A model generated the notes under the pieces. That model searched no databases, was not told where the DNA came from, and saw only the letters and a list, made by a program, of their open reading frames with translations. Of a stretch of DNA of 64,000 nt, positions 18,574-26,389 are shown piece after piece. Source of the DNA: JASHSH01 sp036490215 (GTDB taxonomy: Bacteria > Pseudomonadota > Alphaproteobacteria > Rhodospirillales > Magnetospirillaceae); contig DASXEH010000095.1 in NCBI GenBank assembly GCA_036490215.1, positions 1-64,000 of the forward strand, read 5' to 3'. The position numbers and the translations under genes were made by a program. Position 1 is the stretch's first letter. Each line of letters opens with the position of its first letter.

Positions 18574-19602
18574 TCAGCGCCGCAGCGCGTCCGCCGCCGG
18601 CTGGTCGCCCATACGGTCGATAAACCAGTTGGGATAGACCGGCGCGGGGGTGGTCTTGGCGTCAAGCTGCACGATCTCGGCTGCGGTCAGCACCAGATCG
18701 GCCGCGGCCAGATTGTCGGCCAGCTGCGTTGGTTTGGTCGCGCCTAGGATCACGCTGCTCACGGCGGACTTCGCCAACAACCAGGCGATGGCCGCCTGCG
18801 CCACGCTGGCGGTGTGAGCGGCGGCGATGGTGCGCATCTCTTCGACCAGGGCAAAGCCGTGCTCCTTGTCGAAAGGCATGATGTCGAAGCCCGCGATGCG
18901 ATTGTCTGTGTCGGCCAGATTCGCTCGAGTGTATTTGCCAGACAGGAAGCCCGAGGCCAGCGGACTCCACACGGTCATGCCCAGGCCATAGCGGCGCATC
19001 ATCGGGATCACGTCGCGTTCCACATCGCGGCCGAGCAGTGAATAATGCATTTGCCCATGGCTGAAAGGGGCGAGGCCGTTGGCCTTCTGAATCTCCATCG
19101 CTGCGGCCACTTTCCAGGCCGACCAGTTGGAAAAGCCGAGATAGCGCACCTTGCCCGCCTTCACGACGGCATCGAGCGCGGCCAGCGTCTCTTCCAGCGG
19201 CGTGAACGGGTCTTCCTTGTGCACGACATAGAGATCGATCCAATCGGTATCGAGACGCTTCAGGCTTTGCTCGACCGACCACAGGATGTGCCGGCGCGAC
19301 AGCCCCGCCTGCGTCAGCGGCGCGCCCGAGCGGAACCCGACCTTGGTCGTGATCGCCACCTGATCGCGGCGCGATTTCAGCGCTTGGCCCAACAGCGTCT
19401 CCGACTCGCCGCCGGCATAGGCATCGGCGGTGTCGAACAGGGTCACGCCGGCATCGAGTGCCTGGCCCACCAGCGCATCGGCTTGTTGTTTGCCCACCTT
19501 GTAGACGGCGGCGATGTCCTGGTTGCCGGCGGTGAAGGTCATGGCGCCGAAGGCCAGCCGCGAGACGATCAGGCCGGTATTGCCGAGGGTAGTGTATTGC
19601 AT
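18574..19602 (-). CDS. Aldo/keto reductase
   Basis: About 342 residues forming an AKR TIM barrel that reduces carbonyls with NAD(P)H. The catalytic tetrad Asp-Tyr-Lys-His is visible in LFDTADAYAGGESE, ITTKVG and LYVVHKED, and the cofactor-binding end in VILGATKPTQLADNL. I start at the ATG at 19602 because GGAGG lies 6 nt before it; the longer frame lacks this. It is divergent from a LysR gene over 100 bp, suggesting control by that regulator. The substrate is unknown; close relatives are general aryl-alcohol or sugar reductases. Confidence 0.88.
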   Translation of the reverse strand: MQYTTLGNTGLIVSRLAFGAMTFTAGNQDIAAVYKVGKQQADALVGQALDAGVTLFDTADAYAGGESETLLGQALKSRRDQVAITTKVGFRSGAPLTQAGLSRRHILWSVEQSLKRLDTDWIDLYVVHKEDPFTPLEETLAALDAVVKAGKVRYLGFSNWSAWKVAAAMEIQKANGLAPFSHGQMHYSLLGRDVERDVIPMMRRYGLGMTVWSPLASGFLSGKYTRANLADTDNRIAGFDIMPFDKEHGFALVEEMRTIAAAHTASVAQAAIAWLLAKSAVSSVILGATKPTQLADNLAAADLVLTAAEIVQLDAKTTPAPVYPNWFIDRMGDQPAADALRR

Positions 19603-19662
19603 CGAAGCCTCCTGTGTTTCGGTGACGGGCCGGAGCATCGCGCAATTCAGACTGAACGATAA

Positions 19663-19689
19663 CGCACTATTATTAACACTTATTATGCG
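19663..19689. promoter_or_regulatory. AT-rich dyad between the aldo/keto reductase and LysR genes
   Basis: CGCA at 19663-19666 and TGCG at 19686-19689 flank an AT-rich imperfect dyad that stands out from the GC-rich surroundings. It lies between divergent promoters, just before the LysR start, where an autoregulating LysR protein would be expected to bind. Confidence 0.4.
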
Positions 19690-19702
19690 ATCTAATGCAT
19701 GA

Positions 19703-20623
19703 ATGGATCGCGACCTTTTGACCCATTTGCCGGTGGTGTTGGCCGTTGCGCGGCGTCAGGGCTTTGCCGCCGCGGCGTCCGAACTGGGGATGAGTCCGTC
19801 CGCCGTCAGTCATGCGGTCCAGGTGGTCGAACGCCGCCTCGGCACGCCGCTGTTTGCCCGCACCACCCGCAGCGTCGCGCTGACCGAGGCCGGCGAGGCG
19901 CTGATGGGCACGGTCGGCCGGGCGCTCGGCGAGATCGAGGATGGGCTCGAACGCATTCAGGCGGCGAAGGGCAAGGTCAGCGGGCTCTTGCGCCTCAACG
20001 TGCCGCGGCTGGCCCAGGCATTGGTGATGACGCCGGTCCTGGCGGCGCTCGGCCAACGCCATCCCGATCTGCGCGTCGAAAGCTTCGGCAGCGACGCGCT
20101 GGTCGATATCGTCGCCGAAGGGTTCGATGCCGGCATCCGCTTGGGCGAGATGATCGCCGAAGACATGGTGACGGTGCGGCTCACGCCGCCCTTTCGCGCG
20201 ATCCTGATCGCCGCGCCCGACTATGTGGCGCGGCATGGCAAGCCGCGCAGCCTCGATGATCTGGCGGCGCATAACTGCATCGCCTATCGGCTGATCCAGG
20301 GGCGCGGGCTCTATCGTTGGGATTTGCTGGCGGCGGATGGGCGCGCGGTGTCGATCGACACGCCCGGCGCGGTGATCGTCAACGACCCGCTCTATGCGCG
20401 CGATCTGGCTCTGGCCGGGATCGGCATCGCCTATCTGTTCGAACCGCTGGCGCGCGACGATATCGCTGCTGGACGGCTGGTCCAGCTTCTGCCGAAGAGT
20501 GCGATCGAAGAGCCGGGGCTCTTCCTTTATTTTCCGAAGGGCGCAGCCACGGCGCCGAAGCTGCGGGCGTTTATCGACACGGCCCGCGACGTGATGACCG
20601 GAAAGCGGGGCCCGCGCGGCTGA
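19703..20623 (+). CDS. LysR family transcriptional regulator
   Basis: 306 residues. The N-terminal winged helix-turn-helix (about 1-60) shows FAAAASELGMSPSAVSHAVQVVERRLGTPLF, written here only as its key pattern: GMSPSAVSHAV and TPLFARTTRSVALTEAG. Residues about 90-300 are the periplasmic-binding-protein-like effector domain. It probably regulates the divergent aldo/keto reductase, the usual LysR arrangement. Effector unknown. Confidence 0.92.
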   Translation: MDRDLLTHLPVVLAVARRQGFAAAASELGMSPSAVSHAVQVVERRLGTPLFARTTRSVALTEAGEALMGTVGRALGEIEDGLERIQAAKGKVSGLLRLNVPRLAQALVMTPVLAALGQRHPDLRVESFGSDALVDIVAEGFDAGIRLGEMIAEDMVTVRLTPPFRAILIAAPDYVARHGKPRSLDDLAAHNCIAYRLIQGRGLYRWDLLAADGRAVSIDTPGAVIVNDPLYARDLALAGIGIAYLFEPLARDDIAAGRLVQLLPKSAIEEPGLFLYFPKGAATAPKLRAFIDTARDVMTGKRGPRG

Positions 20624-20648
20624 GCGCGAGCCCCTTTCCCAGAGACGA

Positions 20649-21989
20649 TTAGTGCGAAACCTCACCGATGTCGCGGCGCGGCGGTACTTTGCGCGCGGCG
20701 AACAGGCACAGCGCCGACAGCACTGCGGCAATGGCGCCGCTCGATGCCGCCACCGCGCTGCTGTAGCCGCTGCCGACCAGGCTGCCATAGATCGCCAGCC
20801 CCACCGTGCCACCGATCGGGCCGGTGATGCCGATGAAGGCCGCACCGGTGCCGCGGATGCGCGTCGGATAGGATTCGCCGACATAGGCGAAGAACGGCGC
20901 CGCCGCACCCTGGGCGAAGAACAGCACCAGGGAGTAGAGCGCGACCACGGCGGTGAACCCCTGCGCCACGAACAGCAGGAGCAAGGTGCAAACCGCCGCC
21001 AGCACCTGGGCGATGATCACCGTGTCGCGCCGGCCGATCTTGTCGCCCAGCCAGCCGAACAGCAGATAGCCCAGGATCGCGACGGCATTGCCGAAGACCA
21101 CGGTCCACAGCGCGCCGTTCAACTCGATGCCCTTGCTCTGCGCCAGGATGCTGGTGGCCAGCACGGTCATCTGCACGTCGCCGATGATTTTGAAGAAGAA
21201 CATCAGCCCCACCGCGGTGGAGTGCTTGCGCAGCGCGGGCGAGAACAACTCGGCATAGGTGTTCTTGCGATCGCCGGCAATGTCGATGTTCCAGCGGCTG
21301 CCGAGCTGTTCGCTGGCGGTCAGTTGGCCGTCCTTACGCATCTTGCGCAGGTGCTGCAGCTTGAGGAAGTAGGGCGATTCCTTCAGCCCCATGCGCAGGA
21401 AGAAGATGATAATCAGCGGGAAAGTCGCCACCGCGAACACGCCGCGCCAACCGAGCGTGTCGGAGAATGTGGCCGCCAGGCCGGCCGAGAGCATCACGCC
21501 CACCGGCCATCCCGCTTGGACCATCCCGTAGAAAAAGCCTTTGCGCTGGGCGCCGAAGACTTCGTTGAGATAGGCTGAGTTGACGGCTTGCTCCGACATG
21601 CCGAAGCCCGACAGCGAGCGTACGATCGCCATCGACAGCGGATTGAACGCCAGCGCCGCCAGGCCCGAACTGAGCGCGGCGCCGCCGGTGGTGACGAACA
21701 GGGCCGTGCGGCGGCCCAGGAAGTCGATCATCGGGCCGACCGCGAGCGCGACGACCAATGATCCGAACGAGACGAACGTGGCGACGAAGGATGCGGTGCT
21801 GTCCGACCAGCCGAAGCTTTTCTGAATGGCCGGCAGGATATTGCCGAAGGTGATCAGATCGTAGACCGCCATGGTCCAGGCGAGAAAGGCGACGATCGCC
21901 GTATAGCGCACCTGACTTTTGGTCAGATCAGGAAAATTCGGAACGCCGGCCGTATCGGTCGACGCTGATGCGGATGCTTCTGGTGCCAT
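20649..21989 (-). CDS. MFS transporter, probable carrier of the ureide/hydantoin module
   Basis: 446 residues with 12 predicted helices and the MFS loop motif IDFLGRRTAL between helices 2 and 3, plus a related GDKIGRRD in the second half. A charged cytoplasmic loop of about 60 residues separates the halves. A strong GAGGAGGG precedes the ATG. It resembles the sugar/acid and aromatic-acid:proton symporter groups more than drug exporters. It is the last gene of a minus-strand set puuE-racemase-MFS, 57 bp after the racemase homologue, so I infer uptake of a ureide, hydantoin or related nitrogen compound. The substrate is not proven by sequence. Confidence 0.8.
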   Translation of the reverse strand: MAPEASASASTDTAGVPNFPDLTKSQVRYTAIVAFLAWTMAVYDLITFGNILPAIQKSFGWSDSTASFVATFVSFGSLVVALAVGPMIDFLGRRTALFVTTGGAALSSGLAALAFNPLSMAIVRSLSGFGMSEQAVNSAYLNEVFGAQRKGFFYGMVQAGWPVGVMLSAGLAATFSDTLGWRGVFAVATFPLIIIFFLRMGLKESPYFLKLQHLRKMRKDGQLTASEQLGSRWNIDIAGDRKNTYAELFSPALRKHSTAVGLMFFFKIIGDVQMTVLATSILAQSKGIELNGALWTVVFGNAVAILGYLLFGWLGDKIGRRDTVIIAQVLAAVCTLLLLFVAQGFTAVVALYSLVLFFAQGAAAPFFAYVGESYPTRIRGTGAAFIGITGPIGGTVGLAIYGSLVGSGYSSAVAASSGAIAAVLSALCLFAARKVPPRRDIGEVSH

Positions 21990-22046
21990 GTGACCCTCCT
22001 CACATAGAGCGAAATTGACGGGCGTCCCGTCCCCCTTTTTCGGCGC

Positions 22047-22802
22047 TCAGCTTTTCTCCGTATGGCTGCTCGCGCCGTTCAATAAAGCGATGATGTTGTC
22101 GGGCAGGCCAACGAAACGCTTGGCCGAATCCGAATAGTGGGTCGCCAGCGGTGGCGGTTGAATCGCGCGTGTCCGCGCCAGCCGAATTGCCGGCTCCAAC
22201 CCTGCCAGAACCGGAATCTGCAGCGCCGTCGTCAGTGCGGCGCCCATGCCTGTAAAGGGCGCGCCACCCAACACGATGGCTTCGGCACCATTGGTAACGC
22301 AGCGCGCTCCCTGAGCGCAGATCGTCTCTTCAAAAAGATCCCGCTCGGCGGTGAAGTCGAGGACCGAAGCATCGAGAAAGTGAATGCCGGTCAGTTGTGT
22401 CCCGTATCCGAGCCGCGTAACCGCCGCGCGGATCGAATTTTCCATGCTGCGGCCCAAAGTGATGACGGCAAAACGGCGGTCGTCGGCGCCGGCCTCGGCG
22501 AAGGCCGCCGCAGCGGTGCCGACGACAGGAACGGTCATCACACTCACCGCCGCCTCAAGCCCCGGATCGCCGAAAGCGCCGATGACGTAGGCGTCCGCGT
22601 CATTCTGGTGGTCGGCCAGCGCGGCCAGGAGAGCATGGGCGGCGATGCAGGCTTCCGCCGGCGTCTCGATCGACTCAGCGCCGAAGGGCGCGTTGATCAC
22701 AGTGATCTCGACATCCTCCATCGCCATCGCAGCCAAGCCGTGCCGGATCACATCGCTGACGGCTGGGCTGGTGTTCGGGTTGATGACGAGGATGCGCGTC
22801 AT
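22047..22802 (-). CDS. Aspartate/glutamate/hydantoin racemase superfamily protein lacking the usual cysteines
   Basis: 251 residues of the Asp/Glu racemase superfamily, closest in pattern to hydantoin and allantoin racemases: the N-terminal ILVINPNTS, AYVIGAFGDPGLEAA and EAIVLGGAPFTGMG. Hydantoin racemases carry one catalytic cysteine in each of the last two blocks (usually ACFDDPGL and VLGCAG). Here both positions are replaced: Ala in the first and Gly in the second. Normal two-base (Cys/Cys) racemisation is therefore unlikely. The gene overlaps puuE by 4 bp (ATGA) and precedes an MFS gene, so it belongs to a ureide-type pathway. A lyase, amidase-like or binding role is possible. Confidence 0.75.
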   Translation of the reverse strand: MTRILVINPNTSPAVSDVIRHGLAAMAMEDVEITVINAPFGAESIETPAEACIAAHALLAALADHQNDADAYVIGAFGDPGLEAAVSVMTVPVVGTAAAAFAEAGADDRRFAVITLGRSMENSIRAAVTRLGYGTQLTGIHFLDASVLDFTAERDLFEETICAQGARCVTNGAEAIVLGGAPFTGMGAALTTALQIPVLAGLEPAIRLARTRAIQPPPLATHYSDSAKRFVGLPDNIIALLNGASSHTEKS

Positions 22803-23716
22803 CGCGGCCCTGCCGCTTCACCGGTGGCGGCCAGCCAATGCCGCGCAATGGCTTCGCGCGTCGCGAACCACACGCCGCCCTTGCGCTGCATGTGTTCGAG
22901 AATCTTCTCGACGCCGCCGATCCGGCCCGGTCGCGCGATGATGCGCAGATGCAGGCCGATCGACATCATCCGTGGCGTCTCGGCGCCTTCGCGCCACAGC
23001 CAGTCGAAGGCATCGCAGACATAGGTCGCGAAATCGGCGGCCAGGGCGAAGCGATCCGAATGCTGGAACTGCATGTCGTTGGTGTCGAAGGCATAGGGCA
23101 GCACGAGGTGCGGCTTGCCCGCGACGGTGACCGAATAGGGCAGATCGTCGTTATAGGCGTCGCTGTCATAGAGGAAACCCTGTTCGACGAGCAGGCGGCG
23201 CGTATTGGCGGTGCTGCCGGACCGCGTATGCCAACCCAGCGGGCGTTTGCCCGTGGCCGCTTCGATGATCGCGGCGGTCTTCTGGATCGTGGCGCGCTCG
23301 GCTGCCTCGTCCATGTCTGAGCCGGCATGGGATTCCCAGCGATAGCCATGGGCTGAAACCTCATGGCCGCGCGCGATGGCATCTTTGACGACCCAGGGCG
23401 AGACCTCAGCCGCGCGGGCACAGGTGCTCAGCGTCGATGCCACGCCGAACCGTTCGAGCAGCGACATCAGCCGCCAATAGCCGACGCGCGTGCCATATTC
23501 GAAATGGCTGTCGATGCAGGGATCTTCACGCCCATCGACGCGGTGAACGACCTCGTAGACGGCTTCGTTATGCGCGTCGCCATCGGCAACCGAGAACTCG
23601 GCGCCTTCCTCGAAATTGACGACGACCGAAACGGCCACGCGGGCGTCGTTGGGCCAACGGATGCGCGGCGGTTTCCCGCCATAGCCGAAGAAGTCGCGCC
23701 GCGTACCCTGTGCCAT
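22799..23716 (-). CDS. puuE: PuuE-type allantoinase (polysaccharide-deacetylase fold)
   Basis: About 305 residues in the NodB/polysaccharide deacetylase family, PuuE subgroup: TRRDFFGYGGKPPRIRWP at the N-terminus, VVNFEEGAEFS, FGVASTLSTCARAAE, GHEVSAHGYRWE and GWHTRSG. Pseudomonas-type PuuE proteins hydrolyse allantoin to allantoate without the metal dependence of classical allantoinase. I start at the ATG at 23716; a TTG four codons earlier is the alternative. It is the first gene of the minus-strand set and lies 42 bp from a candidate promoter buried in a three-copy 21-bp repeat. A related cyclic amide hydrolase is possible, given the atypical racemase beside it. Confidence 0.82.
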   Translation of the reverse strand: MAQGTRRDFFGYGGKPPRIRWPNDARVAVSVVVNFEEGAEFSVADGDAHNEAVYEVVHRVDGREDPCIDSHFEYGTRVGYWRLMSLLERFGVASTLSTCARAAEVSPWVVKDAIARGHEVSAHGYRWESHAGSDMDEAAERATIQKTAAIIEAATGKRPLGWHTRSGSTANTRRLLVEQGFLYDSDAYNDDLPYSVTVAGKPHLVLPYAFDTNDMQFQHSDRFALAADFATYVCDAFDWLWREGAETPRMMSIGLHLRIIARPGRIGGVEKILEHMQRKGGVWFATREAIARHWLAATGEAAGPR

Positions 23717-23739
23717 CGCCAAACCCAACCGCCCGTCCG

Positions 23740-23790
23740 GTCAACAATCTGCCACAAATTGTCAACAATCATTGGAATATTGTCAACAAT
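23740..23790. promoter_or_regulatory. Three 21-bp-phased operator repeats with an embedded puuE promoter
   Basis: GTCAACAAT occurs at 23740, 23761 and 23782, that is at exact 21-bp intervals (two helical turns). The last two copies extend to the dyad ATTGTCAACAAT (23758-23769 and 23779-23790), with the GT..AC core expected of FadR-type GntR operators. On the minus strand TTGACA (23786-23781) and GACAAT (23763-23758) are 17 bp apart, a plausible promoter for puuE lying inside the array. The divergent GntR gene begins at 23917 and is the likely binding protein. Confidence 0.7.
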
Positions 23791-23916
23791 ACTGACAGTC
23801 CGGTTTGACGGGCCGAAGCAGCAATGATAGGTTCTTGTCCATCTTTTCAATGCTTTAGGTTGATGCTTGGCACCGATTCAGGGCGGTGCCGCCCGGTTTG
23901 ACCGCAGGATGCGCCC

Positions 23917-24660
23917 GTGACCGTCCGTCCCCGTACCGCACCCGTCACGCGCCTTAAGCGCGTACCGCGCCACAAGAAGGCGATTGCCGACGAGCAGATG
24001 CATCAGGCGATCACCGATGCGCTGATGGCCGGCGATCTGCCACCCGAAACGCGGCTGGGTGAACATCAATTGGCGGCCATCTTCGGTGTGACGCGGGCCC
24101 GCGTGCGCACCGTGCTGCATCGCCTGGTTCACGAAAAGCGGCTGGTGCTGATTCCCAATCGCGGCGTGTTCGTGCCGATGCCATCGCCCGAAGAGGCACG
24201 CGAGGTCTATTTCGCGCGGCGGCTGATCGAGAAGGGCGTGGTTGCCGAATTGGCCACGCGGGCGCGCGCCGGCGGCCTCGAGAAGATCGCCGCCCATGTC
24301 AAACTCGAGCACGACGTGGCCGCGCGCGGCGATCGTCACCTGTCGATCAAGCAATCGGGCGCGTTCCATCTGCTGCTGGTCGACATGATGGAGAATGTCG
24401 AACTGTCGCGTTTCCTGCGCGAGCTGATCTCGCGCTCCTCGCTGATCGTCTCGCTCTTCGAGCCGATGGGGCTCTCATCCTGCGCGGTCGACGAGCACGA
24501 TTTCATCGCCGATGCGATCGCGCGTCACGATGTCGAGGCGGCGCAGCGGCATATGGACGATCACCTCGCCGGGATCGAAACGCGGTTGCGGTTCCGCCGG
24601 CCGCATGGCGGCAAGCCCGATCTTGCCTCCGTGTTGATGAAGACCAGGACGCACAAGTGA
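23917..24660 (+). CDS. GntR family transcriptional regulator, FCD/FadR subfamily
   Basis: 247 residues. A winged helix-turn-helix at about 28-90 (LGEHQLAAIFGVTRARVRTVLHRL) is followed by an all-helical FCD ligand domain at about 95-225, with the metal-site histidine pattern suggested by FHLLLVDMM and HMDDHLAGIE. It is divergent from puuE and separated from it by the phased repeat array, so it most likely controls the puuE-racemase-MFS genes and itself. The N-terminal 25 residues are basic and variable. It overlaps the next gene by 4 bp. Confidence 0.9.
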   Translation: MTVRPRTAPVTRLKRVPRHKKAIADEQMHQAITDALMAGDLPPETRLGEHQLAAIFGVTRARVRTVLHRLVHEKRLVLIPNRGVFVPMPSPEEAREVYFARRLIEKGVVAELATRARAGGLEKIAAHVKLEHDVAARGDRHLSIKQSGAFHLLLVDMMENVELSRFLRELISRSSLIVSLFEPMGLSSCAVDEHDFIADAIARHDVEAAQRHMDDHLAGIETRLRFRRPHGGKPDLASVLMKTRTHK

Positions 24661-25217
24661 ACGTGCCGCCCCTCGCCCGGTCCGTCGCATGGCTCAAGGC
24701 GCATACGCGCGAGTTGCGGTTTGCGCTGCGGATGATGCTTTCGGCCGGGGTAGCCTTCGTGGTCGCCCAGGCGTTGGAATTGTCGCAGCCGACCTGGGCG
24801 GTGATCTCGGCCATCGTCGTCGCGCGGGCCAGCGCCGGTGATGCGTTCAAATCGGGCCGCGACCGTGTCATCGGCACGCTGACCGGCGCGGTCGTCGGCG
24901 TTGTGCTGGCTTTTGGAAGACCGCTCGGCGTGCCGGAGCTCGTGCTGATCGCGGTGGGCGTCGGTGCGCTGGCGTTTGCGTTTACCTTCCACAAGGCGTT
25001 TGCCGCCGCGCCGATCGCACTGGTCATCGTGTTGGCCAGCGATCCTTCGGGCCACGAAGCATCGGTGACGACGGCGCTGCATCGCCTGACGGAAGTCGGT
25101 CTCGGCGCGGCGATCGCGATCGGTTTCGCCTGGCTGTTCCGGCAATGGGCGCTGTGGCGCGGCCGGCGCAATCCACCGGCTTCGCCGCCTTCATCGCCGC
25201 CGCCTCAGCCGTCCTGA
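24657..25217 (+). CDS. Short FUSC-family inner membrane protein
   Basis: 186 residues with about five or six hydrophobic segments and the FUSC pattern RMMLSAGVAFVVAQALELSQPTW split as LRMMLSAGVAF and SQPTWAVISAIVV, then GRDRVIGTLTGAVVGVVLA. FUSC proteins form the membrane part of aromatic-acid or fusaric-acid efflux pumps, but full-length members have 350-700 residues; this is a single half without the cytoplasmic domain. The GTG start overlaps the GntR stop, so it is translated with the regulator. The C-terminus is a Pro/Ser tail, which overlaps the convergent dehydrogenase by 13 bp. Function unknown; a small exporter or homodimeric channel is possible. Confidence 0.75.
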   Translation: MNVPPLARSVAWLKAHTRELRFALRMMLSAGVAFVVAQALELSQPTWAVISAIVVARASAGDAFKSGRDRVIGTLTGAVVGVVLAFGRPLGVPELVLIAVGVGALAFAFTFHKAFAAAPIALVIVLASDPSGHEASVTTALHRLTEVGLGAAIAIGFAWLFRQWALWRGRRNPPASPPSSPPPQPS

Positions 25218-26152
25218 GTCTTTAGCCAGGCCTCGATATTGGCCACCGTGTCGCGGAAAAAAATCTCGTAAGTCGAGCGCGTCACGAAGCCGATATGCGG
25301 CGTCGCCAGAACATTGGGCAAGGTGCGGAACGGATGATCGCCCGGCAGCGGCTCGGTCTCGAAGACGTCGAGCGCCGCACCGGCGATCTTGCGGGCCCGC
25401 AGCACCTCGATCAGCGCGGCCTCGTCCACCAGCGGCCCGCGCGATGTGTTGATGAAATAGGCGGTCGGCTTCATCAGGCCGAGTTCATGCGCGCCGATCA
25501 TGTGGTGCGATTGCGGGCTCAGCACCACATGCACCGTCACCACATCGGCCAGGCGGAACAGATCGTCCTTCGCGACCATCCGCACGCCGGCGGCATCGGC
25601 GCGTTCCGGGGTGATGTTGCGGCTCCAGGCGATCACCTCCATGCCGAAGGCCTTGCCCACGGCGGCCACGCGCTTGCCGAGATTGCCCAGTCCGACGATG
25701 CCGAGGATGCGATCCTCGAGATCGCCGCCCACCGTCTTCTGCCAGCCGCCGGCCTGCACCGAGGCGACCTCGGCCGGGATCTGGCGGACGAGGCCGAGAA
25801 TGGCGGCCCAGGTCAGTTCCGATGCGCCGTGCGAGGTGTAGCCCGTATGCGCAACCGCGATGCCCAGCTCCTTGGCTGCCTCCATGTCGATCGAGGCGTT
25901 GCGCCCGGCGGTCGAACAGATCAGCTTCAGCCGCGTGAGCTGGCTCAGGATCTCGCGCGTCAGCGGCGTGCGCTCGCGCATCACGCAGATCACGCTGAAC
26001 GGCCGCAGCCGCTCGATGACGGCCGCCGTATCCGTGATGTGATCGTTGAAGACGGTCATCTCGGCGCGGTCTTCGAAACGCGACCAATCGACGAATTCGC
26101 GTGCGGCATTCTGGTAGTCATCGAGTACGGCAATACGCGGGCGTGGGAACAT
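25205..26152 (-). CDS. D-2-hydroxyacid dehydrogenase family protein
   Basis: 315 residues. The NAD(P)-binding Rossmann domain has GIVGLGNLGKRVA near residue 150, and the catalytic Arg, Glu and His are in NTSRGPLVDE, DVFETEPLPGDHP and ATPHIGFVT. These enzymes interconvert 2-hydroxy acids and 2-keto acids. The N-terminal IAVLDDYQN and the GRNASID block place it in the group often annotated phosphoglycerate-dehydrogenase-like, but the ACT domain of SerA is absent, so serine synthesis is not implied. It is convergent with the FUSC gene. Substrate unknown. Confidence 0.88.
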   Translation of the reverse strand: MFPRPRIAVLDDYQNAAREFVDWSRFEDRAEMTVFNDHITDTAAVIERLRPFSVICVMRERTPLTREILSQLTRLKLICSTAGRNASIDMEAAKELGIAVAHTGYTSHGASELTWAAILGLVRQIPAEVASVQAGGWQKTVGGDLEDRILGIVGLGNLGKRVAAVGKAFGMEVIAWSRNITPERADAAGVRMVAKDDLFRLADVVTVHVVLSPQSHHMIGAHELGLMKPTAYFINTSRGPLVDEAALIEVLRARKIAGAALDVFETEPLPGDHPFRTLPNVLATPHIGFVTRSTYEIFFRDTVANIEAWLKTQDG

Positions 26153-26239
26153 CGGTCGGGCTCCTCTTGGCGGTTAGCCGAGGATAGCAAACCTTGCGGC
26201 TGCGCAAACCGTGTCAGATCGGTGGCTGTTTCCCGGGAT

Positions 26240-26320
26240 CGTCATTGCGAGGCGCGAAGCGACGAAGCAATCCAGGATTGAGGCGCGGCCTTGGATTGCT
26301 TCGCTTCGCTCGCAATGACG
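26240..26320. repeat. Paired inverted palindromic repeat, GTCATTGCGAG family
   Basis: CGTCATTGCGAG...GAAGCAATCCA (26240-26274) recurs in inverted form as TGGATTGCTTCG...CTCGCAATGACG (26292-26320). Elements of this sequence are known as dispersed intergenic repeats in several alphaproteobacteria. It lies between the dehydrogenase start and the end of the atp operon. Confidence 0.8.
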
Positions 26321-26335
26321 GTGGAGTAGAGGGTG

Positions 26336-26367
26336 GCAAAAGAAAAGGGCGCCGATTGGCGCCCTTT
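26336..26367 (-). terminator. Intrinsic terminator of the F0 ATP synthase operon
   Basis: AAAGGGCGCC (26344-26353) and GGCGCCCTTT (26358-26367) form a perfect 10-bp stem with a GATT loop. Read on the minus strand it is followed by a T-rich tail (TTTTCTTTTG), 23 bp after the atpF stop: a classical Rho-independent terminator. Confidence 0.88.
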
Positions 26368-26389
26368 GGTTGCAGCTATGTCGCGCCGC

